Shown: positions 55,288 through 64,000, counted from the stretch's first letter. The stretch is DNA of 64,000 nt from Ensifer adhaerens (GCF_028993555.1 NZ_CP118611.1:2379501-2443500), one strand, 5' to 3'. Made by a program: numbers and translations. The notes: generated by a model not told the origin, from the sequence alone.

Positions 55288-57120
55288 ATGTCTTTGCAGA
55301 AGACCGGGGCGGCCGACGCCGACACACGAAAGCGAACCATCTCCCTGTCACGCACGCTGGCGATCGTGATGGCGGCACTGGTGGCACTGACCGCCGCCGT
55401 CATCCTCTCCGTCGTCTGGTACATGTCGGCGGGTGCTACCCGCGAATTGCTCGCCCAGTCGGCCCATCTCGGCCTCGACGCCGTCCAGACGAAAATCGGT
55501 AGCCGCTTCGCCCCGGTTGAGGACCAGTTGGCCTTCCTGGCAAAGGAAGTCGGGGCCGGGCGCCTCGATCCGGCGGACCCGCTGGCGCTGGAGCGCGTCA
55601 TGACCGGCGCGCTCGCGGCGACCCCGCAGGTGCGGGTGCTCTCCTTCGTCAAGCCAAATGGCGAAATCTTCGGCGTGACTCAAGGGTCGAAGGGCGTCTT
55701 TTCCTTCGCCGACACCATCAGGACCGACAACGAGCGCACGGAGATCGAGGAGGCGCGCCGTAGCGGCAAGGCCGAATGGGGACCGGTCTACTTCGTTCCG
55801 GACCCAGCGATACGCACGTCGGTCACAAACCTGCAGCAGCCGGCAAGCGTCGGCGACCAGTTTTCCGGGGTCTTCAGGGCAACGATCACGGTCGACGCCA
55901 TTTCGGACTTCCTGCGCCAGATCGCCGTCTCCAATCCCGGGACGACACCCTTCGTGCTTTATGGCCGCGATCAGGTGCTGGCCCATCCCATGATGGCATC
56001 GGGCCATCCGCTGCTGTCGGCAGAGCACCGGCTGCCGAAGCTTGGCGAACTTGGCGATCCGTTCCTTGCCGCATTGTGGGACGGGGAACCCGAGACCTTC
56101 CATGATTCAGCACTGGAGGCGCGTGTCGTGGAGGTGGGCGACAAAGGTCGTGTCATTCTCACCCGCGAGATCAGCGGCTATGCACCTGCTCCTCTCATCG
56201 TCGGCGTCGAGGTGCCGATCGAATCGCTGGAGAAGCCGATTTCGGACCTGCTGCGTGCCGGCGTAGCCGGCCTCGTGGTGCTTCTCGCTGCGATCGTCAT
56301 CGCATGGGTCGTCAGCCGTCTGATCGTTCGCCCGGTCACCAGCATGGCGCACGAGGTCCGCGCCGTTGGCATGCTCGACTTCGCGGCCCTTCACCCCCTA
56401 CCCGGCAGCCTGTTTACCGAGTTGAACGAACAGGCGCGGGCCTACAATACTATGTTGAACGGGCTGCGCTGGCTCGAAACCTACGTGCCGAAGAAACTGG
56501 TGCGCCATCTCCTTGGAAGCGGCGATCTCGTCTCGAGCCAGCGCACGGTGACCATCATGTTTACCGATGTGGTCGATTTCACCGCTACCGCCGAAAAGAC
56601 CACTGCTGCCGAAGTCGCCGCACTTCTGAATAGGCATTTCGATCTGCTCGGCCAATGCATCGAAGATGAGGGCGGCACGATCGACAAGTTCATCGGCGAT
56701 TGCGTGATGGCATTTTGGGGCGCTCCCGACGACCAGCCGGATCATGCCGATCGCGCCATGCGCGCCGCCCGCGCCATCGCGCTTGCGGTTGGCGAGGACA
56801 ATGCAGACCGGCGCCGGCAGGGTCTAGCTCCTCTGCGGGTGCGCATCGGCGTCCATTCCGGTCCGGTCGTCTCGGGCAATATCGGCATGAGCGGGCGGTC
56901 CGCCTATACGATCGTCGGCGATGCGGTGAATGTGTGCAACCGCATGGAGCAGTTCGGCAAGTCGGTTGCGCCGAACGAGGAGATCGTCGTGCTCCTGAGC
57001 GGTGAAACCGTCGATTTCCTGACCGTAGACCGCTCCGACCTTACACCGCTTGGCAAACACTGCCTTTCCGGCCGGACGGAGCAGACCGAAATCTACCGGT
57101 TGCCGACCAAAGCGGGATAA
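55288..57120 (+). CDS. membrane-bound class III adenylate/guanylate cyclase
   Basis: About 610 residues. An N-terminal helix (LAIVMAALVALTAAVILSVV), an extracytoplasmic Cache-like sensor of about 270 residues, a second helix (GLVVLLAAIVIAWVVSRLI), a HAMP linker and a C-terminal cyclase domain. Catalytic metal-binding Asp are in MFTDVVDF (about 426) and GDCVMAFWG (about 471), and GVHSGPVVSGNIG and YTIVGDAVNVCNRM are present. Start is unclear: ATG 55288 fits the membrane topology; in-frame ATGs at 55156/55162 would add about 44 residues, and none has a good ribosome binding site. Confidence 0.88.
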   Translation: MSLQKTGAADADTRKRTISLSRTLAIVMAALVALTAAVILSVVWYMSAGATRELLAQSAHLGLDAVQTKIGSRFAPVEDQLAFLAKEVGAGRLDPADPLALERVMTGALAATPQVRVLSFVKPNGEIFGVTQGSKGVFSFADTIRTDNERTEIEEARRSGKAEWGPVYFVPDPAIRTSVTNLQQPASVGDQFSGVFRATITVDAISDFLRQIAVSNPGTTPFVLYGRDQVLAHPMMASGHPLLSAEHRLPKLGELGDPFLAALWDGEPETFHDSALEARVVEVGDKGRVILTREISGYAPAPLIVGVEVPIESLEKPISDLLRAGVAGLVVLLAAIVIAWVVSRLIVRPVTSMAHEVRAVGMLDFAALHPLPGSLFTELNEQARAYNTMLNGLRWLETYVPKKLVRHLLGSGDLVSSQRTVTIMFTDVVDFTATAEKTTAAEVAALLNRHFDLLGQCIEDEGGTIDKFIGDCVMAFWGAPDDQPDHADRAMRAARAIALAVGEDNADRRRQGLAPLRVRIGVHSGPVVSGNIGMSGRSAYTIVGDAVNVCNRMEQFGKSVAPNEEIVVLLSGETVDFLTVDRSDLTPLGKHCLSGRTEQTEIYRLPTKAG

Positions 57121-57545
57121 GCGGCGCGACGCGGGGACCGGCACATTCAACCATGCCTCTGCTTCAAAAGAGGGGTCTCAGAGCCTGCCGTCGGGCTCGG
57201 ATCGCCATCATCCGCCTTCAGGAGACATGGGCCGTGCGCCGGCTGTCGGTGTGCATCCGCAGTGACGGACAATTGCCGCCACCCGCGCTTGGCCTGTTCG
57301 GCCATTTCGCAAGCAGTGGTCGACCCTGAAGCACTGCGGCGACTTCTACGGGCAGACTCGCTCAGCAATTTCGTACGGGCGCTGAAAAAATGCTGATTTT
57401 CGCCGCCTGGAAAGCAAAATTTAACCATACTTCTCCATCTTTTGTCCATCAGTCGTCAAGAAGGGGACAATCCGGAAGTCGCGCAGCGGTGGTCGCTCGC
57501 CGGCCTGAGGGCCTTTTGCGTGAATTTCTGGCTTGAATTGCGTAG
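57121..57545. other. intergenic region without supported genes
   Basis: 425 bases between the cyclase and the DUF2778 gene. I find no ORF with a plausible start, no strong terminator hairpin and no repeat. The last 150 bases are relatively AT-rich and probably hold the promoter of the downstream gene. Confidence 0.45.
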
Positions 57546-58904
57546 TTGAGTAAGATCATTCGCCCACAGTCACTGAATCGTCTGTTGCGTCCATTGCTGA
57601 TCACTTGCTGCGGCACCGCTCTTGTCGGCGCGGCTGCGTGGTCGCTCGTCGGCATGGTCGCGATGAACAGTTCCTACGCGCATGGCTCCGGCCGGCTGCT
57701 GCCCAAACCGCAGCTTCATCTGGCCGAGAAGGCGAAAGAGCGCGCCTGGGACAAGCACGCCAGGGTCAACCAGGCGACGAAGCTCGTCGCTGCTGCCGCA
57801 GCGCAGCCGGTGATCGTCGCAAGCCTGACGCCCAGCGAAGCGAGATTCGCCAGCGATCCTGAATTCCCGCGGGATGCCGAAATGCTCGGCAAGAGCGCAC
57901 GCCTTGCGGCGGCCGTCAAGCAAGCGGTATTGGCATCGGAAAAGCTCGCCAGCAATTCTGCCCCCTCCGCTTCCCCGCACTCTCGCCACCAGACGGCGAC
58001 GATGAACATGCCCGCATCGGAACGTTTCGCCCCGATGACCGGCGGTCTCGCCGACAAGCCGGCGGTCCAGCTCGCCTATGCCACCCCCTCTCAGAGCCAT
58101 GTGGAAGACAGCGCGTTCTCCGCCGTGCTGACCGCGCCGGCCGAGGACGATGTCGCGGAACAACCGGAACCGGACACGGCTGACGACACGGCCGCCCTGC
58201 CGAGCCATGAGGACACGCCGTCCATCGGTCCCATGCCGCAGTTCCGCCCGCGCAGCGAGCAAGCGCAGAAGCCGGTTGCCGAGACCGAGAAACCTGCGAC
58301 CGGGCAGGCAGAAATCGAGGCTGCACCTAAGGCCGAAGAGACCGGAAAGGCCGACGAACGCGAAACGCCGGCAAAGCCGAAGGTTGCCTATGCGCGGCCG
58401 GAAGATCCGACGGAGAACAGCTCCGGCACCGGCTTCGGCCAGGCGCTGCGAAACATGTTCGGCGGTGGAGCCAAGGCCGGCAATGGCGTCGCCGTCTACG
58501 ACATCACCGCTGCCAAAGTCTACATGCCCGATGGCAGCGTGCTTGAGGCCCATTCCGGCATCGGCAAGATGGCCGACAATCCGCGCTACGTGGATGTCAA
58601 GATGACCGGGCCGACCCCGCCGCACACCTATAATCTCAGGATGCGCGAGACGCGCTTCCATGGGGTCGAAGCGATCCGCATGCTGCCGATCGACGGCAGG
58701 AACAAGCACGGCCGCGACGGCTTCCTGACCCACAGCTACCTGCTGCGCGGCAAGCGGGCGGAATCCCATGGCTGCGTCGCCTTCGCCGACTACCCGCGTT
58801 TCCTTACCGCCTTCAAACAGGGCAAGGTCAAGCAGATCGTCGTGGTGCCGAGCGGCGGACGCGCAGCCGGCATGCGCCTGGCGCAGAACGGCAGGAGTTC
58901 CTGA
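57546..58904 (+). CDS. DUF2778 (Tlde1-like L,D-transpeptidase-fold) protein with long disordered linker
   Basis: A 452-residue envelope protein. A membrane anchor near the N-terminus (LLITCCGTALVGAAAWSLVG) is followed by about 260 residues rich in Ala, Pro, Glu and Lys, then a C-terminal DUF2778 domain with AVYDITAAKVYMPDG, HSGIGK, and His408/Cys410 in SHGC, the expected catalytic pair. DUF2778 is the family of the type VI effector Tlde1, which edits peptidoglycan; in rhizobia anchored versions without type VI genes are common, so cell-wall modification is more likely than toxin function. Start appears to be TTG at 57546; without it the anchor would be lost. Confidence 0.78.
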   Translation: MSKIIRPQSLNRLLRPLLITCCGTALVGAAAWSLVGMVAMNSSYAHGSGRLLPKPQLHLAEKAKERAWDKHARVNQATKLVAAAAAQPVIVASLTPSEARFASDPEFPRDAEMLGKSARLAAAVKQAVLASEKLASNSAPSASPHSRHQTATMNMPASERFAPMTGGLADKPAVQLAYATPSQSHVEDSAFSAVLTAPAEDDVAEQPEPDTADDTAALPSHEDTPSIGPMPQFRPRSEQAQKPVAETEKPATGQAEIEAAPKAEETGKADERETPAKPKVAYARPEDPTENSSGTGFGQALRNMFGGGAKAGNGVAVYDITAAKVYMPDGSVLEAHSGIGKMADNPRYVDVKMTGPTPPHTYNLRMRETRFHGVEAIRMLPIDGRNKHGRDGFLTHSYLLRGKRAESHGCVAFADYPRFLTAFKQGKVKQIVVVPSGGRAAGMRLAQNGRSS

Positions 58905-59037
58905 CGGGTCCGCCTGTCAGGAGACACCCTACGGTCGGAATGCTGGTGAGAGACGGCAAAGGTCTTCCGCCAATGAGAAACGGGCATTAAGATCCGGGCC
59001 TCTACAGGAGCGAGATGAAGAGGACCGGGAGCCCGTC

Positions 59038-59304
59038 ATGTGCCGCAACATAAAACCCCTGTTCAACTTCGAGCCGCCGGCTACGGACGCGGAGATCCAT
59101 GACGCCGCGTTGCAGTTCGTGCGCAAACTGAGCGGAACGACCAAACCGGCCAAGCGCAACGAGGCCGCCTTCGAGCAGGCCGTCAATTCGATCGCGGCCT
59201 GCGCCCGGGAATTGCTCTATTCACTGGAAACGTCGCAGCCGCCGCGCAATCGCGAAGAAGAAGCAGCCAAGGCCCGCGCCAGAAACGCGATCCGGTTCGC
59301 CTGA
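59038..59304 (+). CDS. DUF2277 family small protein
   Basis: An 88-residue protein starting MCRNIKPLFNFEPPATDAEI, followed by ALQFVRKLSGTTKPAKRNEAAF, the hallmark of DUF2277. Mostly helical, cytoplasmic, function unknown. ATG at 59038 with GGACCGGGAG upstream. It ends 60 bases before the convergent antiporter stop codon. Confidence 0.88.
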   Translation: MCRNIKPLFNFEPPATDAEIHDAALQFVRKLSGTTKPAKRNEAAFEQAVNSIAACARELLYSLETSQPPRNREEEAAKARARNAIRFA

Positions 59305-59364
59305 GACAAAGTAGCGTCAGCAATAGCCGACGGGCTTTGTTCCCGGACCCGCTGGGAGTGCTCC

Positions 59365-60948
59365 TCACGCCTTGGCGGCGAGCGCGCTCAATTCTTCAAG
59401 GTCGAGGTCCCGTTCCAATTCATGCAGTGTCTCGTCGTCGATCTCGCCGGCGCGATGGAGCCGGATGAGTTCGCGCCGTCCGGTTGCGACCGCTTCGAGC
59501 ACGACGTCGAAGTGGGCATGAAGAATGGGCGTGTAGTGTTCCGTGCGCTCGGCATAGTCGACGATCGACACCGCCCGGCGCTGATACCTGTCGAGCAGTT
59601 GCGGATGGATGAGGGTGCCTGCACCATCATAGGCCCGGCTCTGAATGGTCACGAGTTGTGCCTGTGCCATTGCCGCCTCGGCCTGGCTCATGCTGAGGCG
59701 CGCCTTTTCCGATGGTGGCTCGACGAGCCCCGCCCAGGCGATCACCCGCCCGAGCGTGGTGCCCTGGACGAGCACGGTCCCCAGGATGACGGCAAAGGAC
59801 GTCACCAGGATGAAGTCGCGACCCGGGAAGCCCTCCGGTATGCTGAGGGCCAAGGCCAGCGTGACCACGCCGCGGACGCCCGCCCAGGAGACAACCGTTG
59901 CCGCGCGTGCGCCAAGCGGGCGATAGCGCTCCATGCCAAGGGCGTTGCCGAGGCGGATGACGAAATCCGACCCGAACACCCAGGCAAAGCGCGCGACGGA
60001 GAGCGCGACGAGGATAACAAGGATTGGCCACCACATGGTGGCGGTAACGACCCCGAAGCCGCCTCCACGCTCGACGACGCCGCGCAGCGACAGGCCGATC
60101 AGAATGAAGACGGCAGCCTCCATCAGGAAGACGATGACGGTCCAGAATGACGAGCCGCGCATGCGTGTGGCCGCGGTGAGCACGGTGTGCTGGTGCCAGC
60201 TGGCGATCAGGCCGGTGGTGACCGTGGCAATGACGCCTGAAACATGCAGAAACTCGCCGAGCAGGTAGGAGGTCCAGGAAAGCAGGGCCGTGGCAGCGAT
60301 GATCAGGTATTCGTCGCCAAGACGGCGCGCTAGCACGACCCAGGCCGTGCCGATGGCGGTACCGACAAGGGCACCGCCGATGGCGAGCACGAAAAAGCTG
60401 CCGACCGCTTCGCTGGCGCTGAAGGCCCCGGTAACGCCGGCGGCAATCGCGAAGCGGAAAAGCACGAGGCCGCTCGCGTCGTTGAGCAGGCTTTCTCCCT
60501 CGAGCAGGATCTGCAACCGCCGTGGCAGCCGCACGCGCTGCAGCACGGCGCGGGCCGAAACCGCATCGGGCGGTGAGACGATCGCTCCAAGCGCCGCGCA
60601 GGCAGCCCAGGGGAGCGAGGGGAACAGCAGGTGCGTGACCATGGCGACCAAGGCACAGGTGAAAAATACCGCGCCGATCGCCAGCGAGGCGATGCCGATG
60701 AGATGACGGCGCAGGCGGCCGAGAGCGATCGTCCATGCGCCGTCAAGCAGCAGCGGCGGCAGGAAGATGACGAGCACCAGGTCGGGATCCACCTCGATCG
60801 TCGGCAGGCCCGGCACGAAGGCGAGCAGCGCCCCGCCGGCCAGGAGTGCCACGGAAGGCGGCAACCCGAGCCTGTGGGCGACATAGTGCAGCGCGATGAT
60901 CGCCACAAACATGCCAATCACCAGCTCGAACAGATGTGTCGGTTCCAC
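59365..60948 (-). CDS. CPA1-family Na+/H+ antiporter
   Basis: A 527-residue protein with about twelve helices. IFLPPLLLDGAWTIAL, GAIVSPPDAVSARAVL and LLEGESLLNDASGLVLFRFA contain the family's conserved Asp and Glu-Ser/Asn-Asp ion-binding residues. The C-terminal 110 residues form a soluble cytoplasmic helical tail. Start is GTG at 60948 with GGGGGAGG upstream. Role: sodium or potassium and pH homeostasis. Confidence 0.9.
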   Translation of the reverse strand: MEPTHLFELVIGMFVAIIALHYVAHRLGLPPSVALLAGGALLAFVPGLPTIEVDPDLVLVIFLPPLLLDGAWTIALGRLRRHLIGIASLAIGAVFFTCALVAMVTHLLFPSLPWAACAALGAIVSPPDAVSARAVLQRVRLPRRLQILLEGESLLNDASGLVLFRFAIAAGVTGAFSASEAVGSFFVLAIGGALVGTAIGTAWVVLARRLGDEYLIIAATALLSWTSYLLGEFLHVSGVIATVTTGLIASWHQHTVLTAATRMRGSSFWTVIVFLMEAAVFILIGLSLRGVVERGGGFGVVTATMWWPILVILVALSVARFAWVFGSDFVIRLGNALGMERYRPLGARAATVVSWAGVRGVVTLALALSIPEGFPGRDFILVTSFAVILGTVLVQGTTLGRVIAWAGLVEPPSEKARLSMSQAEAAMAQAQLVTIQSRAYDGAGTLIHPQLLDRYQRRAVSIVDYAERTEHYTPILHAHFDVVLEAVATGRRELIRLHRAGEIDDETLHELERDLDLEELSALAAKA

Positions 60949-61078
60949 GCGCTCTGCCTCCCCCGCTCCAGGACGCGAGCATTACAGAACGCGTTTTGCC
61001 GAAACGCAATTGGTGCGCGTCACATCAACAGCGCCTGCGAAGCGGTTCAAGCGGAGAAAAGAGGTGCGGCCAAGAAAG

Positions 61079-61192
61079 AAAAAAGGGCCGACGGAAGACC
61101 GCGGCCCATAAGGTGTGAAGGTCAATAAACCTCCAGAGGGGAACAGCTGCTGCGGCGGTATTGGGAGGAGAACCGCCATGTGCATCAGCTGT
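61079..61192 (-). ncRNA. candidate trans-acting sRNA with anti-Shine-Dalgarno loop
   Basis: On the minus strand a two-part hairpin (outer ACAGCTG/CAGCTGT, 61143-61149 with 61186-61192; inner GGCGGT/ACCGCC) displays a 12-base apical loop TCTCCTCCCAAT at 61160-61171, complementary to ribosome binding sites. A linker containing GGAGGTTTATTGACC follows, then an intrinsic terminator: GGGCCG-CGG / CCG-CGGCCC stem (61085-61107) and TTTTTT. Predicted length is about 114 bases. Architecture and size resemble the rhizobial AbcR (alpha-r15) and NfeR1 (alpha-r14) sRNAs, which repress many transporter mRNAs. The 5' end is an estimate; a weak -10 (CATAAA) lies at 61197-61202. Confidence 0.65.
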
Positions 61193-61363
61193 GTGCTTTA
61201 TGCCTGATTTTTGACCACTTGGAAAACAAATATTGTGCAATGCAGCTATGCGTGCACTGCACACGAGCAGGTCCAAGCCGTGCCCTTCCCCCGCACTCGG
61301 TGAGCGCGGCGCACCAAAGAACATGACGAGCGCCTCGCGGCCGAAGAAAGTTCTGGAAAGAGG

Positions 61364-61394
61364 ATCGGGACCGGCGCGAAGCACCGGTCCCGAT
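61364..61394. terminator. 11-bp hairpin between sRNA locus and MFS gene
   Basis: A perfect 11-bp inverted repeat (ATCGGGACCGG and complement) with a 9-base loop. Read on the minus strand it is followed by CCTCTTTCC, so it may terminate transcripts from the MFS gene 226 bases upstream. The remaining sequence in 61193-61620 holds no supported gene. Confidence 0.45.
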
Positions 61395-61620
61395 GATATA
61401 GCTGCTACACTAGCGACCGTGGGATCGGCCGCATGAACATGCTAGAGCGGTTTTCTCGATCAGAAAGGCCGGCTTCGCAGCTGCCCGAGTTGTCCGCATT
61501 CTATCCACCGGTTGTACACAGGCCGATCTTGCCGCAACACCTTGGTAGAGCTTCCCTTTCCTCGCCTCTGTGATTAGTGCCCTTTTCGCCGGGAGCGATG
61601 GGCGCATTCGTGCGCGGATC

Positions 61621-62934
61621 TCAGGTCAGCGACGCAAGACGGGTTTCCGCGTCGATCAGGCAGGCCGCGATCGCGGCCACCAGCAGCAGACCTGCAAAGG
61701 TGCCGATGGCAAGCCCGAAGCTCTGGACCACCAGCATGCCGATCAAGGAAGGGGCGAGCAGACCGCCGAGCCGCGCCATGCCGCCCGCCGCGCCCATTCC
61801 GGTTGCGCGCGACTCCGTCGGATAGAGCTCCGGCGTATAGGCATAGAGCGCGCCCCAGGTGCCGAGCAGCGCAAAGCTCATGATGAGCAGCGATGCTGCG
61901 ATGATCGTCGCCCCGTCCGCCACGACGAAAAGCAGGCAGCTCAAGGCGGAGAGAAGGCAAAAGCCGATCAGCGTCGGCCGGCGTCCCCAGGCCTCGACGC
62001 CATAGGCGGCGAGCGCATAGCCTGGAATTTGCGCCAAGGCGATGAGAACGAGGAAACCATAACCGCGGACGAAGCCGAAGCCCTCGCCCGCGAGCCGCGG
62101 TGGCATCCAGGTGAAGACGCCGTAGTAGGACACGGAGACGAGGAACCACACCGCCAAGATCAGAAGACTGCGACGGCGCAGATCCCCGGAAAAGATGCCG
62201 GCGCTCGGGGAGGCCGCAGGAAGCACGATCGATACCCCCGTTTCGAGCTGAGGGCGGCGATTGGCGACGAGCATCCGGTTGACGATGGCTGTTGCCTCAG
62301 CAGCCTTGCCCGCGCGAAGCAGATAGAGTGGCGACTCCGGGACGAGGAAACGCAGTCCGAGGCCGAGCACCGCAGGAATGGCCGTGACAGCGAAAATATA
62401 GCGCCACGCGTCAGTGAGTTCAGCGAGTGCCACGAGCCATGCCGCCACAGCGACAATCAGGGTTCCGACGGCCCAGAACCCCTCGAGCATGACGAGCCAG
62501 CGACCACGGCTTCGGGCGGGCAGGAACTCCGACATCATGGCGTAGTCGACCGGCAGGGTACCGCCGACCGCAACACCCGTGAGGAAACGCAGGAGCAAGA
62601 GGATGCCGAAGCTGGGAGCGAAAATCGACAGCATGCCGAAGATCGCATCGCAGGCCACGGTGACGATCAGTACCCGCCGGCGACCGATCCGATCGGCAAG
62701 TCGGCCGAAACCAACCGCCCCGATCAGCATGCCGAGAAAGAACAGGGTCCCGGTCTGGAGTGCCTCAGGAACCGTCAGACCGAACGTCGCGGCGATGGAG
62801 GCTGCCGTGAAACCAACGGCGAGAACCTGCATGGCATCGGCCGCCCAGACCAACCCGAAGATGCCGATCAAACGGTACTGATAGGGTCCCGTGCCGGCAC
62901 GGTCGAGCGCTTCGTTCATCGTGATCGTGGTCAT
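61621..62934 (-). CDS. MFS transporter (sugar/aromatic-acid:proton symporter type)
   Basis: A 437-residue major facilitator. The loop motif GFGRLADRIGRRRVLI after helix 2, RFLTGVAVGGTLPVDYAMMSEFLP in helix 4 and VPESPLYLLRAGK after helix 6 mark the sugar/aromatic-acid symporter branch (SV2/niacin-type). ATG at 62934 is preceded by AGGACGGA. It diverges from the RpiR regulator, with repeated TTGCAAAGATTCTT elements between them, suggesting control by that regulator. Substrate unknown. Confidence 0.87.
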   Translation of the reverse strand: MTTITMNEALDRAGTGPYQYRLIGIFGLVWAADAMQVLAVGFTAASIAATFGLTVPEALQTGTLFFLGMLIGAVGFGRLADRIGRRRVLIVTVACDAIFGMLSIFAPSFGILLLLRFLTGVAVGGTLPVDYAMMSEFLPARSRGRWLVMLEGFWAVGTLIVAVAAWLVALAELTDAWRYIFAVTAIPAVLGLGLRFLVPESPLYLLRAGKAAEATAIVNRMLVANRRPQLETGVSIVLPAASPSAGIFSGDLRRRSLLILAVWFLVSVSYYGVFTWMPPRLAGEGFGFVRGYGFLVLIALAQIPGYALAAYGVEAWGRRPTLIGFCLLSALSCLLFVVADGATIIAASLLIMSFALLGTWGALYAYTPELYPTESRATGMGAAGGMARLGGLLAPSLIGMLVVQSFGLAIGTFAGLLLVAAIAACLIDAETRLASLT

Positions 62935-63049
62935 TCCGTCCTGCCTTGCAATCGATGCGCGGACACTACGTCGGCAGATCGAACTTGAACAGCGGCCCTC
63001 GGACGCGGCGGCAGACCGGCTGTACCGCGGCAATGACGGTTTGCGCCGC

Positions 63050-63209
63050 CTTGCAAAGATTCTTTCTGAAGAAATCAGAAGTTGCGCCACCAGGGCCAGC
63101 ACGCACGGTGAACTAGCAATCAACGACTGGTTTCTCGCTCCTGGCGCCGCGATCGGAAGCAACCCAACTTGCGCGCCTGGGCGCCTTGCAGGGTCTTGCA
63201 AAGATTCTT
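63050..63209. repeat. direct repeat CTTGCAAAGATTCTT in the MFS/rpiR divergent region
   Basis: The 15-base sequence CTTGCAAAGATTCTT occurs exactly at 63050-63064 and 63195-63209, 145 bases apart. The first copy continues into an imperfect palindrome centred on TTCTGAA. A separate inverted repeat TTGCAG/CTGCAA (63238-63243 and 63256-63261) lies just before the rpiR start. These are likely regulator binding sites; no ORF is supported in 62935-63280. Confidence 0.55.
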
Positions 63210-63280
63210 GCATCGCCCTCGTTGACGGCACGAAAGATTGCAGAAACGATAGATCCTGCAAATGAACTTGCGGGGACGTC

Positions 63281-64000
63281 ATGACGATACTCGATCGTAT
63301 CAAGACCCATTCCAGGCGGCTGACCGATGCGGATCAGAAACTGATCGCGACCATGCTGGAAAACCGGGCGGAAGCTGCGTTCCTGTCGGGCCCGCAGCTT
63401 TCCCAGCGCGCTTCCGTTCACGAGGCCACGGCCACGCGGCTTGCGCAGAAGCTGGGCTACAAGGGTTTTCCGGACCTTCGCGCACAATTGCAGCGTGAGG
63501 TGCTGGATGATCAGGACGCCGCCAACCGCATGCGCCGGTCGGTCTCCAAGGTCGAGCATGGCGATTACCTGACCGATCTGATTGCGGCCGAGATCACGGC
63601 ACTCGAAACGCTCGCCCGGTCGGTCGAACAGGCGGAAATCGACCGGGCTGCCGATCTGATCTTTTCCGCGCGCCGCGTCTTTATTTTCGGGCAGGGCCAT
63701 GCGCAATCCGTCGCCGGCTTCCTGCAACGCCGCCTCGATCGCTTCGGCATGACCACGATCCAACTGACGGGGCGCGGCCGCGACATAGCCGAGCGCCTGG
63801 TCAGCATGGATGCTGGCGACCTGGCGGTGGCGCTTGCTTTCCGCAAGCAACCGCAAAGCTACGGCCCGCTGATGCGGCACGCGACGCGCGTCGGCGCGAA
63901 ATCGATCCTCGTTTCCGATCTGGCCGGGCCGCTGATGGAGCCCGCCGCCGATCTGATGCTCGCGGCGCCAAGGGGGCGCTCGGGAAGCGAATTCCAGACA
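63281..64000 (+). CDS. RpiR/MurR-family transcriptional regulator (cut by window end)
   Basis: The first 240 residues are visible and the frame is open to the window end. An N-terminal RpiR helix-turn-helix (LSQRASVHEATATRLAQKLGYKGFPDLRAQL) is followed by a SIS sugar-phosphate domain (ARRVFIFGQGHAQSVAGFL; AGDLAVALAFRKQ). ATG at 63281 has GGGGACGTC upstream. It diverges from the MFS gene and probably regulates it in response to a phosphosugar or related metabolite. Confidence 0.88.
   Translation, partial: MTILDRIKTHSRRLTDADQKLIATMLENRAEAAFLSGPQLSQRASVHEATATRLAQKLGYKGFPDLRAQLQREVLDDQDAANRMRRSVSKVEHGDYLTDLIAAEITALETLARSVEQAEIDRAADLIFSARRVFIFGQGHAQSVAGFLQRRLDRFGMTTIQLTGRGRDIAERLVSMDAGDLAVALAFRKQPQSYGPLMRHATRVGAKSILVSDLAGPLMEPAADLMLAAPRGRSGSEFQT

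Noticed and set aside
61178..61207. Nine-codon ORF (MCISCVLYA) with an apparently perfect GGGAGGAG ribosome binding site on the plus strand
   Set aside because: The GGGAGGAG is the complement of the anti-Shine-Dalgarno loop of the minus-strand sRNA candidate and the surrounding bases are its hairpin stem; the sRNA explains the sequence better.

Overview
The window looks like part of a chromosome or large replicon of a Rhizobiales alphaproteobacterium, most likely Sinorhizobium/Ensifer or a close relative. This rests on high GC, dense GC-rich coding on both strands, the many binding-protein-dependent importers and GntR/LysR/RpiR regulators, DUF2778-, DUF2277- and TerC-type genes, and an sRNA-like hairpin with an exposed anti-Shine-Dalgarno loop. 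No rRNA, tRNA, insertion sequence, prophage or CRISPR array is seen.

1-28.9 kb is a catabolic island that appears to encode tryptophan breakdown to central metabolites. Tryptophan 2,3-dioxygenase (4510-5346), an alpha/beta-hydrolase kynurenine formamidase (1730-2560) and kynureninase (11045-12292) would give anthranilate and alanine. A 2-aminobenzoate-CoA ligase (2887-4506) and a flavin monooxygenase/Old-Yellow-Enzyme fusion (2-aminobenzoyl-CoA monooxygenase/reductase, 16845-19166) would activate and dearomatise anthranilate. A tight operon follows (19163-27189): SDR, atypical crotonase, two acyl-CoA dehydrogenases (one glutaryl-CoA dehydrogenase-like), hotdog thioesterase, atypical RidA protein, hydratase/3-hydroxyacyl-CoA dehydrogenase fusion and thiolase. 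Two ABC importers (a Liv-type at 5389-9946 and a TrpXYZ-type at 12308-15071), a GntR and a MarR regulator sit among the enzymes. The gene set matches the aerobic CoA-dependent anthranilate route known from Azoarcus evansii, here joined to the kynurenine pathway.

29-31.5 kb holds a small membrane ORF and a UvrD/Rep helicase. 31.6-42.5 kb is a sugar/sugar-acid cluster: GntR, DHDPS-family enzyme, IlvD/EDD dehydratase, SDR, galactonate dehydratase (dgoD) and a second GntR on the minus strand, diverging from an arabinose/galactose-type ABC importer and an aldose-1-epimerase on the plus strand. This fits oxidative galactose and/or arabinose use.

42.5-64 kb is a mixed region: TerC, two MFS carriers, a frameshifted DUF6065-like gene, a secreted Ser/Asn-repeat protein, a TRAP transporter operon with a promoter/operator palindrome, a ketopantoate-reductase-like protein, a DMT exporter and nitroreductase divergent from a LysR regulator, a GH5 glycosidase, a membrane adenylate cyclase, a DUF2778 (Tlde1-like) protein, a DUF2277 protein, a CPA1 antiporter, a candidate trans-acting sRNA, and an RpiR regulator cut by the window end.

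In all four solute-import operons a stable stem-loop lies just after the binding-protein gene, probably uncoupling its expression from the membrane components.
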